Shown here piece by piece: positions 24,331-36,000 of a stretch of DNA of 64,000 nt. How positions within the stretch are numbered: the first letter of the stretch is position 1; each line of letters opens with the position of its first letter. Below the pieces are notes generated by a model. That model searched no databases. It was given only the letters and a program-made list of their open reading frames with translations, and was not told the DNA's origin. Source of the DNA: Malachius bipustulatus (taxonomy: Eukaryota > Arthropoda > Insecta > Coleoptera > Melyridae); assembly GCA_910589415.1 (NCBI GenBank), contig OU342638.1, forward strand, positions 32,523,579 through 32,587,578, given 5' to 3'. Both the position numbers and the translations under genes were made by a program.

Positions 24331-24688
24331 TTATTTGATGTTAATTGTTATTGAAAATAATTTTTTAAGGGGTACCCAATAAGAGGTATCATTAATAGGG
24401 GGTTGCGTTTTTAAATTTTATAACTGGAGTGGGTGGTGCTTTAAGGGTTGGTGAGGGTGAGTTATTTTCTTATTGGTTACTCTTAGAAATTTCCCAAGCA
24501 ATTTTTTGCCATTTTTGATGTTTATTTTTTATTTGAATGAAATCGTCAATGGAAACTTTAAAAAATGTCACATTTGCAATTTCAAAAAAATGCTATTTTC
24601 TGGGCAAATAAAAATCACAGGGCAAAATAAGTAGTCAAGCTGAATTTCTGCCTTCAAAGAACATTCAAAGAAAACCTTAAATTTTTCC

Positions 24689-25438
24689 TATACAGGGTGT
24701 CCCTGAATTGGTGTTACAAACTTAAAGGGGGGATAGTACGTCCAAAAAAATTCAACTTTTTTTTTTTAACATACCCTTTAAAATGCACCGTTTTTGAGAT
24801 ACAGGGTGTTTAAGTTGAAAAAATTAATTCGTTTTTTGCGGATAACTTGGGAACCGCTTGTCGCACGGATTCCAGCTTTTGTACAAATAGGAACCTTAAA
24901 AAAGTAATAATTTCTAATGCGAAATGATTGGCTTTGCATAAAGCAGTGGCGGAGATTTTGGGGTTGACAAGGTTTTTTCGCCCCTATTTTCTACGCCACT
25001 GGGAAGATAGCTGCTTTGGAAACAATTTAAAAATTTTTAACTTTTTTTTTAACAAAGAATAATTTTTTGCGTAAAAAACTCCAAAATTTTATAAAATGTT
25101 TCCAAAGCAGCTATCTTCCCAGTGGCGTAGAAAATAGGGGCGAAAAGACCTTGTCAACACCAAAATCTCCGCCACTGCTTTATGCAAAGCCAATCATTTT
25201 GCATTAGAAATTATTACTTTTTTGAGGTTCCTATTTGTACAAAAGCTGGTATCCGTGCGACAAGCGGTAACCAAGTTATCCGCAAAAAACGAATTAATTT
25301 TTTCAACTTAAACACTCTGTATCTCAAAATCGGTGCATTTTAAAGGGTATATGTATTTAAAAAAAAAAATGTTGAAATTTTTTGGACGTACTATCCCCCC
25401 TTTAAGTTTGTAACACCAATTCAGGGACACCCTGTATA
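24689..25438. mobile_element. Foldback MITE, 750 bp, near-perfect long arms
   Basis: It starts 'tatacagggtgtccctgaat' and ends in the reverse complement 'ttcagggacaccctgtata'. Arms of about 340 bp pair almost completely, including 'ggggggatagtacgtcc', 'cggataacttggg', 'gtggcggagattttgg' and 'tctacgccactgggaagat'. The short centre is T/A-rich (about 25030-25080). TA lies at both borders, consistent with a TA target duplication. Copy 1 of the duplicated block supplies the empty site, so insertion followed the duplication. There is no coding capacity; it would need a transposase in trans. Confidence 0.9.
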
Positions 25439-25462
25439 ATACCAACCTTTTTGGCTGGTTAA

Positions 25463-25869
25463 TATACAGGGTGCATATCCTTCTCTATATTGCTATCTCG
25501 TATACGCTAAGAGATACAGGGTCGGTTAAATCAGAGAAAAATATACGCATTTTGATGAATAATAAGAATCTAAAAAAATATTTACGATATTTTCTTTTGC
25601 TGAAATATCCTGAAAAAACTGAAAAATCGCGATTTCTTATTTTTGCCATATTGTTGAAATCTGCCAAAGAAAAATATGGCAAAAATAAGAAATCTCGATT
25701 TTTTTAGTTTTTTCAGGATATTTCAGCACCGACTGAAAATATCGTAAATATTTTTTCAGATTCTTATTAATCATCAAATTGCGCATATTTTTCTCTAATT
25801 TAACCGACCCTGTATCCTAGCGTTTACGAGATAGCAATATAGAGAAGGATATATGATGCACCCTGTATA
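25463..25869. mobile_element. Foldback MITE, 407 bp, same end motif
   Basis: It starts 'tatacagggtgcatatcc' and ends 'gatgcaccctgtata'. Arms of about 190 bp carry 'ttctctatattgctatctcg', 'gatacagggtcggttaaat', 'gaaatatcctgaaaaaact' and 'gatttcttatttttgcc' in inverted copies. It lies 24 bp from the previous MITE and shares its first 11 bases but not its interior, so it is a separate family member. A truncated relative lies at 4565-4840. Confidence 0.88.
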
Positions 25870-26662
25870 ATAATCCTGTATATTAACCAAAATATCTCCC
25901 AAAAAGTTATAATTGACTTTTATTAACAATTTCCCTTTTTATATTACTCCTCAATGACCAATGATCATTATTAAAGGACTCCAACCCCTGAACTGCATGC
26001 AGGATTCAATTCCCCGCATATTTCGGAAAAAGGTGTTCCTCAAGGTTCAATATCATCAACCAGATTTTTATCGATTTAATGTTCAAGATATCTTTTAATA
26101 CAAAAAAAAAATATTAAAATATATTGGGAACTAACAGCTACTTTAAAGAGTATCCATCGATTCTAGTGGGTATCGATTCCTATTATTAGATCGAGAAACA
26201 TTTTCAACCCATTTCTGAAGCATCCAGGTGTCCATCAAACCTCAAGGCTCAATTTGTTTGTATCTGGAGTGGGAAACTTCAATACCACGTATAACTACAC
26301 ATATCAACTTCAACCCTTTCCTTATTTATTATATATTAACTGCAGTTTAATAGATATATCGATAATAATTAAATATAGATGATTCGTGATAGCTTTGAGT
26401 TCATAAAAAAATATGAAACTTTTTTTAAACCCATTTAACAACCGTTTAATTAATTATAAACCGTAACAATATCATTGACTAAATCAAGACATGATTTTAA
26501 TTTTTTTTACAAGCAAGTACCTTTCTATTTATTATGAGCACTATGTAATTTTTTTTATTAAAACAGCAGCTATAGACAATGTTTCCCATTAAAAATTTAA
26601 TAATACCGATAACTTCCACAACTCCAGTCGCCTTTGTGTAAGTGTAAGGAAACTCAAATCAA

Positions 26663-26667
26663 TCAGT
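26663..26667 (+). promoter_or_regulatory. Arthropod initiator TCAGT, gene copy 2
   Basis: Same position relative to the uORF ATG (26668) and splice donor as in copy 1. Upstream 'aactccagtcgcc' and 'gtgtaagtgtaa' are also shared. Confidence 0.45.
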
Positions 26668-26801
26668 ATGCTTCCATCCACCATAGATTGCATCTCTTGT
26701 GAGTACTTTTCCCAAATCATCCCTTAAATATTTTTTTTAGTGTTTTGTTACCAATAACGAGAAGAAAATTAAGACACTATTAATAATAATTATTTCCAGG
26801 A
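26668..26801 (+). promoter_or_regulatory. Upstream ORF across the 5'-UTR intron, copy 2
   Basis: Encodes the same MLPSTIDCIS peptide, with the TGA stop again formed by splicing (T at 26698 joined to GA at 26800-26801). The unspliced frame again ends after the same nine extra codons at TAA 26725-26727. Of 60 bases, two differ from copy 1 and both are silent. Confidence 0.45.
26699..26799 (+). other. 5'-UTR intron, gene copy 2 (101 bp)
   Basis: Donor CTT|GTGAGT and acceptor TTATTTCCAG|GA, both as in copy 1. Confidence 0.6.
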
Positions 26802-26902
26802 CCTTTGAAATAAGCCGTCAAAAGGTCATTTCTCTCATTTCAAAAGACGATAATGTCAATTAAGTGAAGAGACTTGAAGTAAAAGTTTCTCAATAAAAGA
26901 AA

Positions 26903-27121
26903 ATGTGGAGTGAATTGGTCAATCTGCCAATTTTCCGAAACATCTCGTTCTGGATCTCCTTCGTGGTCCTGGTTGTCTGGTTATACCTGGTGACGTCCTT
27001 CATCAACGGAAGAAGAAAATTTCGAAGGAACCTGATCGCTATCGACAATGCCTTTAAGAAAATACAAGAGCAAATGGAGTTGGGAAAGGAGGCTGAATCA
27101 AAGGCTCTTAAAGAGGAGTGA
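26903..27121 (+). CDS. Small single-pass membrane protein, paralogue 2 (72 aa)
   Basis: Paralogue of the 19373-19588 product with the same plan: short N-terminus, hydrophobic segment (about 14-34), basic 'NGRRKFRR', amphipathic Glu/Lys tail ending 'KALKEE'. The membrane segment is the most altered part, recoded almost throughout with one extra codon, yet still hydrophobic. The tail 'AIDNA.KK.QEQMEL' is the best conserved part. The stop changes from TAA to TGA. The same A at -3 precedes the ATG. The copy lies in a block broken upstream by MITEs, but promoter, intron and frame are intact, so it may be expressed. Family and role are unknown. Confidence 0.6.
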   Translation: MWSELVNLPIFRNISFWISFVVLVVWLYLVTSFINGRRKFRRNLIAIDNAFKKIQEQMELGKEAESKALKEE

Positions 27122-27279
27122 TTGTTCTCAATTGTTATGTTTATAATAATAATTAAAGGTAATTAGAAACGTTTCAAATTTAGTCAAAGCTAGTCATATT
27201 AAAGGTGAGTCATTATAACTTTTATACACTTCTTATTTAAAAATCGATATTATCAAAATAATTGTTAAAAAATGGTTCG

Positions 27280-27285
27280 AATAAA
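27280..27285 (+). terminator. Poly(A) signal AATAAA, gene copy 2
   Basis: AATAAA in 'ggttcgaataaagatgt', 159 bp after the stop; the equivalent of 19752-19757. Confidence 0.5.
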
Positions 27286-27758
27286 GATGTAGGTAGATAT
27301 TTCGATTTTTTTGTTTATTAATACCTGACTTTGAGAAGATTTTCTTGAGATTAGCGACATTTAGTAGCGAGTGGATGAATCAGAAATGCATGGTCGAGCA
27401 TACAGGTATTGAAAATTTGTTACTTTTTGTGACTACCAATTAATTATCAAACGCCCTGTATAAGAATCAAAAATTTTTCCAGTTAATGAAAAGCCAATCT
27501 TTTCTATTTCCAAGTACCAATTTGCAGGTCTATAAATTTATAAATAACCCAGATATTAATATTTGAAAAAATCGATATTCCTGTCAAGATTTTTGAAAAA
27601 AGTCGAATAAAAAAAAATTGATGTTTGGTGGAATTCTATGGCGTGATATTGACAAAAAATTTAATTGGCGAGGCGATACACTTTTGACAAAAAATTTGAC
27701 CTTTTAAGAAAAAAGTTTACATGGAAAGAGTAAAAAAATGGACGTAGTAAATGTCTCA

Positions 27759-27771
27759 CCCCCCCCCCCCC
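27759..27771. repeat. C13 homopolymer, conserved in both blocks
   Basis: The same tract is at 20239-20251 in copy 1, each followed by 'caaccat'. Confidence 0.85.
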
Positions 27772-28009
27772 AACCATTAAACCTCCACCCCCACCAACTT
27801 TATATTTTGGAAAATATACAGCGTAATCCTTTTCATTCTAGCCATTATGGGCGATTCTCGAAAAAAAAAACAAAATCAAAAATTAGAAAAAAACAGTTAA
27901 TGACAACTTTTAATGCCACCCTCTATAATAATACTTACTTAGTCCTAATGTCACTTTAAGTAATATACTTTTAAGTAAAATATAAAGCCTCAAGTCTGTT
28001 TTTTTTGTT

Positions 28010-28864
28010 TTAGTTTTATTTTTTGTTTTGGCAAGATCTAGTTTGACAAGATCCGGTCATTTCGATCTTATTTACAAGATACCCGGTCAGCTCGATTTTT
28101 TTTACAAGATCCCCAATCAGCTCGATTTTTTTATTTTTACAAATTCCGTTCAGGTCTAATTTTTGTTGACAAGATCTGGTCAGATAATTTTTTCACAAGG
28201 TCCCGGTCAGCTCGAATTTTTTACAAGATCCGCCAGCTCGATTTTGTTTTTTTTTTTGCAAAATTCCGGTCAGTTCTAATTTATTTTTGACAAGATCTTG
28301 TCAGCTAATTTTTTTTATTTTTTCAAAGTCCCTGGTCAGTTCGATTTTTTTTTACAAGATCCGCCAGCTTAAAGAATCCAGACAGCTCCAAAGGGAGTGT
28401 TTCCTGAGGAATACAACCTGCAACGAGGTGACAAGATCTGATCAGCTAATTATTTCTTCACAAGATACCCGGTAAGCTCGAATTTTTTGCAAGACCTGTC
28501 AGCTCTATTTTTTTTGTTTTTACAAATTTCGGTCAGCTCGAATTCGTTTTTTGACAAGATCTGGCCAACTTATTTTTTTTACAAGATCCCTGGTCAGCTT
28601 GATTTTTTTACAAGATCCAGTCAGCTCGATTTTTTCACAAGATCCCCGCTCAGCTCAATTTCTTTTTGACAAGATCCTGTCATTTCAATATTTTTTACAA
28701 GATCCCCGGGCAGCTCATATTTTTTGACAAGATCTGTCAGCTTATTTATTTTACAATATCCCCGGTCAGTTCGATTTATTTTTGACAAGATTCGTCATTT
28801 CAATTTTTTTACAAGATCCCCGCTTAACTCATATTTTTTGGCAAGATCTGTCAGCTAATTTCTT
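28010..28864. repeat. ~28 bp minisatellite, locus 2 left part
   Basis: Same unit and same left flank ('aatataaagcctcaagtctg') as locus 1, so array and gene block were duplicated together. The array stops at 28864 inside a unit, at the insertion of the 2.4 kb element, and resumes at 31240. About 28376-28437 holds a 60 bp unrelated patch. Confidence 0.88.
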
Positions 28865-29479
28865 TGTGACGTTCTCTGGCTCGCTGGGAAATTCTCGGAT
28901 CGACTGCAGATGTAGTTCGGCGGATTGCTCGGGCGCCAGATTTTTAGTAAGGGTTTACTCCCTGGGGAAAAAGTTTTCGCTGAATATTTCCCAATTGCCT
29001 GAGTCGCACAAATGATACGTCTATCGTATCCTTGTCCCTAAAGGTCAGCTCAATGGAGAAACGGAAACGCCAGGGGTCAGATGAAGTTATCACTGAAGAC
29101 GATGTATCCAATAAAACGGGCTTTAATCGCTTATTGAACGTCCCTTGTACTTTCCCGTGGAGCGGAGATGTAAGCGAAGTGAATATCGTTCGGCGGTGCC
29201 GGTGCTGGTGCGGGTCCGACTGGCTATTATAATTCCTGCGAGAGGGTTCCTTACCTTTTTCCTCACTCTCGTTTAACTTCGTCGTTCGGTCAATTGAGTG
29301 AAATATTTCGGAAACACAGAAAGACCAACATTTTCCTGAATTATTATTTATTGATACAAAATAAATCGTTATAACATCCACAGAATTTTGCCACCAGAAT
29401 TAAATGCCGTTACGGGGAACAAAAATTTATTATCACAAATATTACAGTTTCTTGGAAATTTTCACAAGTATAAATTTAT

Positions 29480-29960
29480 GCAAATATTCACGTACGTGAC
29501 GTCTGCGCAAAGCAAAATTACTTTACTGATTATGGTGAACCACGGAAAAATTTCTAAGTTTAAATTTACAAAATAAACCACGTACGTAACGTGTGCAGGA
29601 AGCAAAACTATTTTTCTGGTTACTACAACCTACAAAAAAAATTCTAAGTTCAAATTTATAAAATAAATCACGTAAGTAACGTGTGCGGAAAGCAAAACTA
29701 ATTTTTTGATTAATACAACCTATGAAAAAAAAATTTGAACTTAAAAAAAAACGAAATAAGGTCCCTATATCTACCTACGGAAAAATATTTACAAATGCCA
29801 AACTAGACCTAATTCAACCTAAAAAAATTTTGAATTTATAAAATAAAATAAAGTACCTACCTACCTACGGAAAAATATTTACGACTGCCAAACTAAACCT
29901 AATTCAACTTCAAAATAAAAAAAAATCAGTATATACAAAATTAGACAGCTACCTACGGGA
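29480..29960. repeat. Short tandem repeats inside the LTR-like insertion
   Basis: Three ~90 bp units begin 'cacgtacgtgacgtctgcg', 'cacgtacgtaacgtgtgc' and 'cacgtaagtaacgtgtgc' (from about 29489, 29579 and 29668), followed by two to three ~105 bp units around 'ctacggaaaaatatttac' and 'gccaaacta.acctaattcaa'. Confidence 0.75.
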
Positions 29961-30659
29961 AAATATATTTACAATTAAACACCCGAATGAGGATCACCGT
30001 GAGGCGGCACTGTGTCCTGGGAGGACAACCAATTAATACCAAATTTAAATGCAATAACTTGGACTTGGCCCGTGAGAGGACGGTCAAAAATTACCCAACT
30101 GTACCTATCTATCAAAACTGGTCGGCGGCTCTATTTGATATCGCTTAAACGTCGAGGCGGGGTTCCAGGAGATGACGGGCGCTTTCAGGAGAGGTACTAG
30201 GTACAAGTTAAAATTGATTCACCGGTTACCCAGCCACGAGGGGAGGTCGCTTACACCGCTTACCCTACAGCTAGAAATGCTAGCGACCTCGCTGCTATAT
30301 GGCCTTCGGAGAATAGGGGGAAATTTACGTGGTGTGTATCGAGGCAGTTAATGTGTGGGAGGCATAGGAGGGTTGAATCGGCGGTACCAAAAATGAATAT
30401 AGTTTAAATCAAGACACCTACCTTTATATCGGGGTATTGATGACGTAGGGGACTGGTTGGCACGAGTGTGTGGCGGCAAAAATTCAATCAAACAGATCAA
30501 ATCAACTGGTCTGACTCTATTATCGCGGCTTTACTTTCAAAATTCTGGAAATCGAGACTTTCTATAGTTCGCGTCGGCACGGTTAGCTACGGCTAGTACG
30601 GAAGACGTCGGTCGGCGGTTTCTATGAACGGCACCCCAATAGCACTAACGTAGTTCACG

Positions 30660-30780
30660 ACGGAAAAATGAAAGAGCTGCACCGCGTAAAACGACGGAAA
30701 ATCAAAGAGCGATGCACCGCGTAAAACGACGGAAAATCAAAGAGCGATGCACCGCGTAAAACGACGGAAAATCAAAGAGG
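30660..30780. repeat. 42 bp tandem repeat, three to four copies
   Basis: 'gcaccgcgtaaaacgacgg' + 'aaaatcaaagagcgat' is repeated three times almost exactly, preceded by a diverged copy ('cacgacggaaaaatgaaaga'). Confidence 0.85.
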
Positions 30781-31239
30781 ACGCTAACAATCCATGCACC
30801 CATATTTATACCCTTCCTATCTGCTTGTACCCGCTATCGCGAAGCAAAAACGGGCACGCCACTTTTTCTGTACCGTTCGTTTGATGATTTCGAAAAGGCT
30901 TCAAGAAAACGGTCGCTAACTGCACCGATTCAGTTGGCAATAAATTTCAACTCCGTGTATAAAAAATCTCAAAACTTTCATGAAAATAAAATTCGTGCCG
31001 TCGGCTCGCGGATTTATGCTATTTATTAAAATTATAATAATTACTCTTCGGCTTTTCATAAAAATTGCGTTTTCATTATTATTACCTATCATGAAAATGA
31101 GGATGGAAAATAGATTATTTCATGAAACTTGATTTGACTAAGATGATTTTGATAATTAACTATTGCATTTCGATTGAATTTAAATTTCTTGAATGTTACC
31201 TAATGAAAAACGAAGTCGAAAATACGCGACTTCGTTACA

Positions 31240-32215
31240 TCTTTTACAAGATCCCCGCTCAGCTTGAATTTTTTTACCAGATACGGTCAAATCGATTTTT
31301 TTGTTTTTACAAATTACGATCAGCTCGAGTTTTTTTTTTTGCTCGACAAGATCTGGTCATTAATTTTTTCTTACAAGATCCCCGGCAAGTTCCATTTTTT
31401 ACAAGATCAGGTTAGCTCGATTTTTTGTTTTTACAAATTCCGGTCAGCTCGAATTTGTTTTTTGACAAGATCTGATTGACTTAATATTTTTGACAAGATC
31501 CCTGCTTAGCTGGATGTTTTTTTAACAAGATCCGGTCAGGTCGATTTTTTTCACAAGATCATCGCTCAGCTCGATTTCTTTTTGACATGATCTGGTCAGC
31601 TATTTGTTTTTTTACAAGATTTGCTCGGATTTTTTAGAAGATCCGCCAGATCGATTTTCTTGTTTTCACAAATTCCGGTTAGTTCGATTTTATTGGCCAA
31701 GACCTGGTCAGGTCATTTTTTATACAAGATCAGCTGGTTTTTTTTTGACAAGATCTGTCAGCAATTTTTTTACAAGTTTCTTGTAAGGTCCGATTACCTC
31801 GCAAATTTTCTTATTTGCTAAGCCAGGTCAGCCCGAAAATTCGAGCTTTTTTGAGCTTTTCAAAGCCGGACCTTGCAAAAAAATCGAGCTAACTGGGTCT
31901 TGTCTAACGGAACAATAAAAAAAAAAATGAAGCTGAACAAAGTTTTGTAATAATAGAATTTTAGAGCTGACTTTTGTCGAAACTACCTTGCGGCAAAAAA
32001 AACAGTCAATCTAAAAAAAATTACCTCATTTAAGTAGAGCTGACTAAACTTTGTCAAAAAATAAATAAAATCGAGCTGGCCGGAACTTGAAAAAAAAAGA
32101 AAATCAAATTAATCGTACTTTTTAAAAATTGAATTTTCTAGCTGACCAGACCTTGTCCCGTGCAGAATCTACACTTTACCAACTTTGCAATCCACGATCC
32201 GCCACTGCCACCTAA
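31240..32215. repeat. ~28 bp minisatellite, locus 2 right part
   Basis: Resumes within the interrupted unit, then switches to reverse units from about 31830 ('aatcgagctaactgggtctt') and ends in 'aatccacgatccgccactgcc', as locus 1 does at 24330. Confidence 0.85.
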
Positions 32216-33080
32216 TGTCTACGACACTGGGTCAATTGATATTTTAAAAGCGCACTTTAAAAAACTGCCAGTTTTTCTACACAAAAGAAGTACTTTTTAG
32301 TGTAGAAAAACGGCCATTTACGACTCAAAACTCGCTTTGGATGTTTCAAGAAATCTGTCGGAAAATAAAGGACAGAACTTCTCTCAATCCTAAAATCTCC
32401 GCCATCCATTTTCATCAAAAATCAGCCCTTAATTTTTTTCGCTGTTAGTTAGATACACCCTGTAGATATCACACAGCATACATCTTTAAATAATGTATTC
32501 GGGAAAAAAATAATGTCTTAAAAGTGGGAAAGTTTTGCAATAAGATTTCGAAACTTTTACCAGGACTACGAAATTCTTTTTACCGAATTCCAATTTCTTA
32601 GAAAAAAATTGTTCTGAATAGATTAGAATAGGTAAGTACATGAGCTATATTTAAAATCAAAACATGAAAAGAAAATTTCGAACTTCTCTGACAACAAGTC
32701 AAACACAGAAAACTTGAAACGAAAGTTGTCCCTTTCGAAAGTAATAATTAGAAAACTTCTATGAATGGATGAAAACAGCGATCAATAATATGAATATGAT
32801 GGAATTATTTATAGTTGGACGTCGTTCAAATAGATGGCACTAGCGCCACGATACAATTATTAACTACGATTATCTCCATAGTTTTCTTTCAATTATTAGC
32901 TAAATTTATTGAGAAAATTGGAAACAAGCAAGAACACAATGGTTCCTATAGACATCCTTAGCCTTTTTCAATTTCAAACTGTTCTAACTAACCGATAATT
33001 TTGATTTCTTTCTATTGTTTTGCTCTTGCTAAATAATGTGGTCTAATCAAAAATCACCAATTACACAAACCCAACCATTT
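32216..33080. other. Gene-free DNA with a small hairpin
   Basis: 'gtttttctacac' near 32271 pairs with 'gtgtagaaaaac' near 32300. 'acaccctgta' near 32455 matches a MITE end in reverse. Otherwise nothing supportable. Confidence 0.3.
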
Positions 33081-33084
33081 AATG

Positions 33085-36000
33085 AAGAACGGGGCTGTTC
33101 ATTATGATTTCGCCAGAAAAGTTGGCTTCCTACGTACGTAAGCTAACAAAATTTTTGACAGGCATTTCTGAATTTTTTTCCAATCATCCTTGACCACCAA
33201 CGGTCATAATGCAAAGACAATAAATTTTTCTGGACAATGTAGCATACGATTTTTTGACTTTAACCAATTTGATAAAGAAGCTTCCATTCAATGGTCAAAG
33301 CCAAAAATCATCATCAATCAAAAACGACCAGTTTTGAATATTTAAAGAAAAATTGTGTGGAAATCGGGACTAATCAATGACGCGTAGAAATTCATACCAC
33401 CATTTCTGGTAATTGTATAGGTTCATTGGCTACGTGAGTTAACAAAATTTTGGGCAGGCATTTCTGGATTTTTTGCCAATCACCCTTGATCAATCAATCA
33501 ATGGCAATAATGCAAAGACAATCAACTTTTCTGTAGAACATTGTATACCGTTTTTTGACTTCAACCGATTTGATAAAGAAGCTTCCACGCTCAAAGCCAA
33601 AAATCATGCCCAATCAAAAACGAACAGTAACACCAATTTTGAATATTTAAAGAAAAACTGTGTGGAAATCGAGACTGATCAGTGACGCGTAGATATTCAT
33701 ACGACCATTTCTGGTAATTGTAATAAAGGTTCATTATGCTTTCACCAGAAAAGTTGGCCATGTGAGTTAATAAAATTTTGGGCAGGCTTTTCTAGATTTT
33801 TTGCCAATCATCCTTGACAACCAACGGCAATGATTCAAAGACAACAAATTTTTCTGGAGAACATTGCATAGGTGCAGTGTTTTGTTTTTTTGACTTCAAT
33901 AACCGATTTGATGAAGGTGCTTCCATTCAATGGTCAAAGCCAAAAATCATGACCAATCAAAAACGATCAGTAAGACTAATTTATATAAAGAAAAACTGTG
34001 GGGAAATCGAGACTGATCAATGACGCGTAGATTTTCATCCAACCATTTCTGGTAATTGTAAAGGTTCATTGTACCTTCGCCGGAAAAGTTGGCTTCCTCA
34101 GTTAGCAAAATTTTTGGCAGGCATTTCTGAATTTCTTGCTAATCATCCTTGACAACCAACGGCAATGATTCAAAGACAACCAATTTTTCTGGAGAACATT
34201 GCATACATTTTTTTGTTTTTTGACTTCAATAACCGATTTGATGAAGATGCTTCCATTCAATGGTCAAAGCCAAAAATCATGACCAATCAAAAACGATCAG
34301 TAATACTAATTTATATGAAGAAAAACTGTGTGGTAATCGAGACTGATCAATGACGCGTAGATTTTCATCCAACCATTTCTGGTAATTGTAAAGGTTCATT
34401 GTACCTTCGCCGGAAAAGTTGGCTTCCTCAGTTAGCAAAATTTTTGGCAGGCATTTCTGAATTTCTTGCTAATCATCCTTGACAACCAACGGCAATGATT
34501 CAAAGACAACCAATTTTTTGGAGAACATTGCATACAGTTTTTTGTTTTTTGACTTCAATAACCGATTTGATGAAGATGCTTCCATTCAATGGTCAAAGCC
34601 AAAAATCATGACCAAATCAAAAACGATCAGTAATACTAATTTATATGAAGAAAAACTGTGTGGTAATCGAGACTGATCAATGACGCGTAGATTTTCATCC
34701 AACCATTTCTGGTAATTGTAAAGGTTCATTGTACCTTCGCCGGAAAAGTTGGCTACGTCAGTTAGCAAAACTTTTGGCAGGCATTTCTGAATTTCTTGCC
34801 AATCATCCTTGACAACCAACGGCAATGATTCAAAGACAACCAATTTTTTGGAGAACATTGCATACAGTTTTTTGATTTTTGACTTCAGTAACCGATTTGA
34901 TGAAGATGCTTCCATTCAATGGTCAAAGCCAAAAATCATGACCAATCAAAAACGATCAGTAATACTAATTTATATGAAGAAAAACTGTGTGGAAATCGAG
35001 ACTGATCAATGACGCGTAGATTTTCATCCAACCATTTCTGGTAATTGTAAAGGTTCATTGTACCTCCGCCGGAAAAGTTGGCTACGTCAGTAAGCAAAAT
35101 TTTTGGCAGGCATTTCTGAATTTCTTGCCAATCATCCTTGACAACCAACGGCAATGATTCAAAGACAACCAATTTTTTGGAGAACATTGCATACAGTTTT
35201 TTGTTTTTTGACTTCAATAACCGATTTGATGAAGATGCTTCCATTCAATGGTCAAAGCCAAAAATCATGACCAAATCAAAAACGATCAGTAATACTAATT
35301 TATATGAAGAAAAACTGTGTGGTAATCGAGACTGATCAATGACGCGTAGATTTTCATCCAACCATTTCTGGTAATTGTAAAGGTTCATTGTACCTCCGCC
35401 GGAAAAGTTGGCTACGTCAGTTAGCAAAATTTTTGGCAGGCATTTCTGAATTTCTTGCCAATCATCCTTGACAACCAACGGCAATGATTCAAAGACAACC
35501 AATTTTTCTGGAGAACATTGCATACATTTTTTTGTTTTTTGACTTCAATAACCGATTTGATGAAGATGCTTCCATTCAATGGTCAAAGCCAAAAATCATG
35601 ACCAAATCAAAAACGATCAGTAATACTAATTTATATAAAGAAAAACTGTGGGGAAATCGAGACTGATCAATGACGCGTAGATTTTCATCCAACCATTTCT
35701 GGTAATTGTAAAGGTTCATTGTACCTCCGCCGGAAAAGTTGGCTACGTCAGTTAGCAAAATTTTTGGCAGGCATTTCTGAATTTTTTGCAATAATCCTCT
35801 CTGACAATGAACGGAAATATTGCACAGACAACAATTTTTCTGGAGAACGAACCACACACTTTTTGACTACAACCAGTTAGATAGTTGTGAAAATTAAATA
35901 AAAGTGAACATTTAATGTCTCATTTAATTCAAGAGGCGAAAAATGAGGTTCAATCAAAGCGAAGAACTTTGCTGAAATCGAGATTGAACAATGGCCAAAA

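Larger units (their letters stand above)
24540..28005. repeat. Duplicated block, copy 2
   Basis: The counterpart of 18100-20945. Its left part is interrupted by two foldback MITEs (24689-25438 and 25463-25869) absent from copy 1. Removing them joins 'accttaaatttttcc' to 'ccaacctttt' and on to 'gtatattaaccaaaata', as in copy 1. It contains RT cores at 26032 and 26227 and the gene copy at 26903-27121. Confidence 0.88.
28865..31239. mobile_element. 2,375 bp TG...CA insertion, probable solo LTR
   Basis: The ends are TGTGACG and CGTTACA (inverse TGTAACG), flanked by TCTT at 28861-28864 and 31240-31243. Deleting the element and one TCTT restores 'aatttcttttacaagatcc', exactly the minisatellite unit seen for example at 22068. 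This fixes both borders and the 4 bp duplication typical of Ty3/gypsy-type integration. No gag, pol, primer site or internal end repeat was found, so a solo LTR is likely, though 2.4 kb is long for one; a non-coding non-autonomous element is the alternative. It holds internal tandem repeats, CpG-rich patches and TATA-like sites ('catatttataccc' near 30790). Confidence 0.75.

Noticed and set aside
28944..29381. 145-codon minus-strand frame at the start of the LTR-like insertion
   Set aside because: No motif recognised, lies inside an element end, and the opposite strand has an equally plausible short frame from ATG 29053 with a possible donor at about 29169; neither is supported.
34586..35857. 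Minus-strand 92-109 codon frames repeated every 330 bp
   Set aside because: Same frame in each satellite monomer; length set by the repeat, no independent coding evidence.
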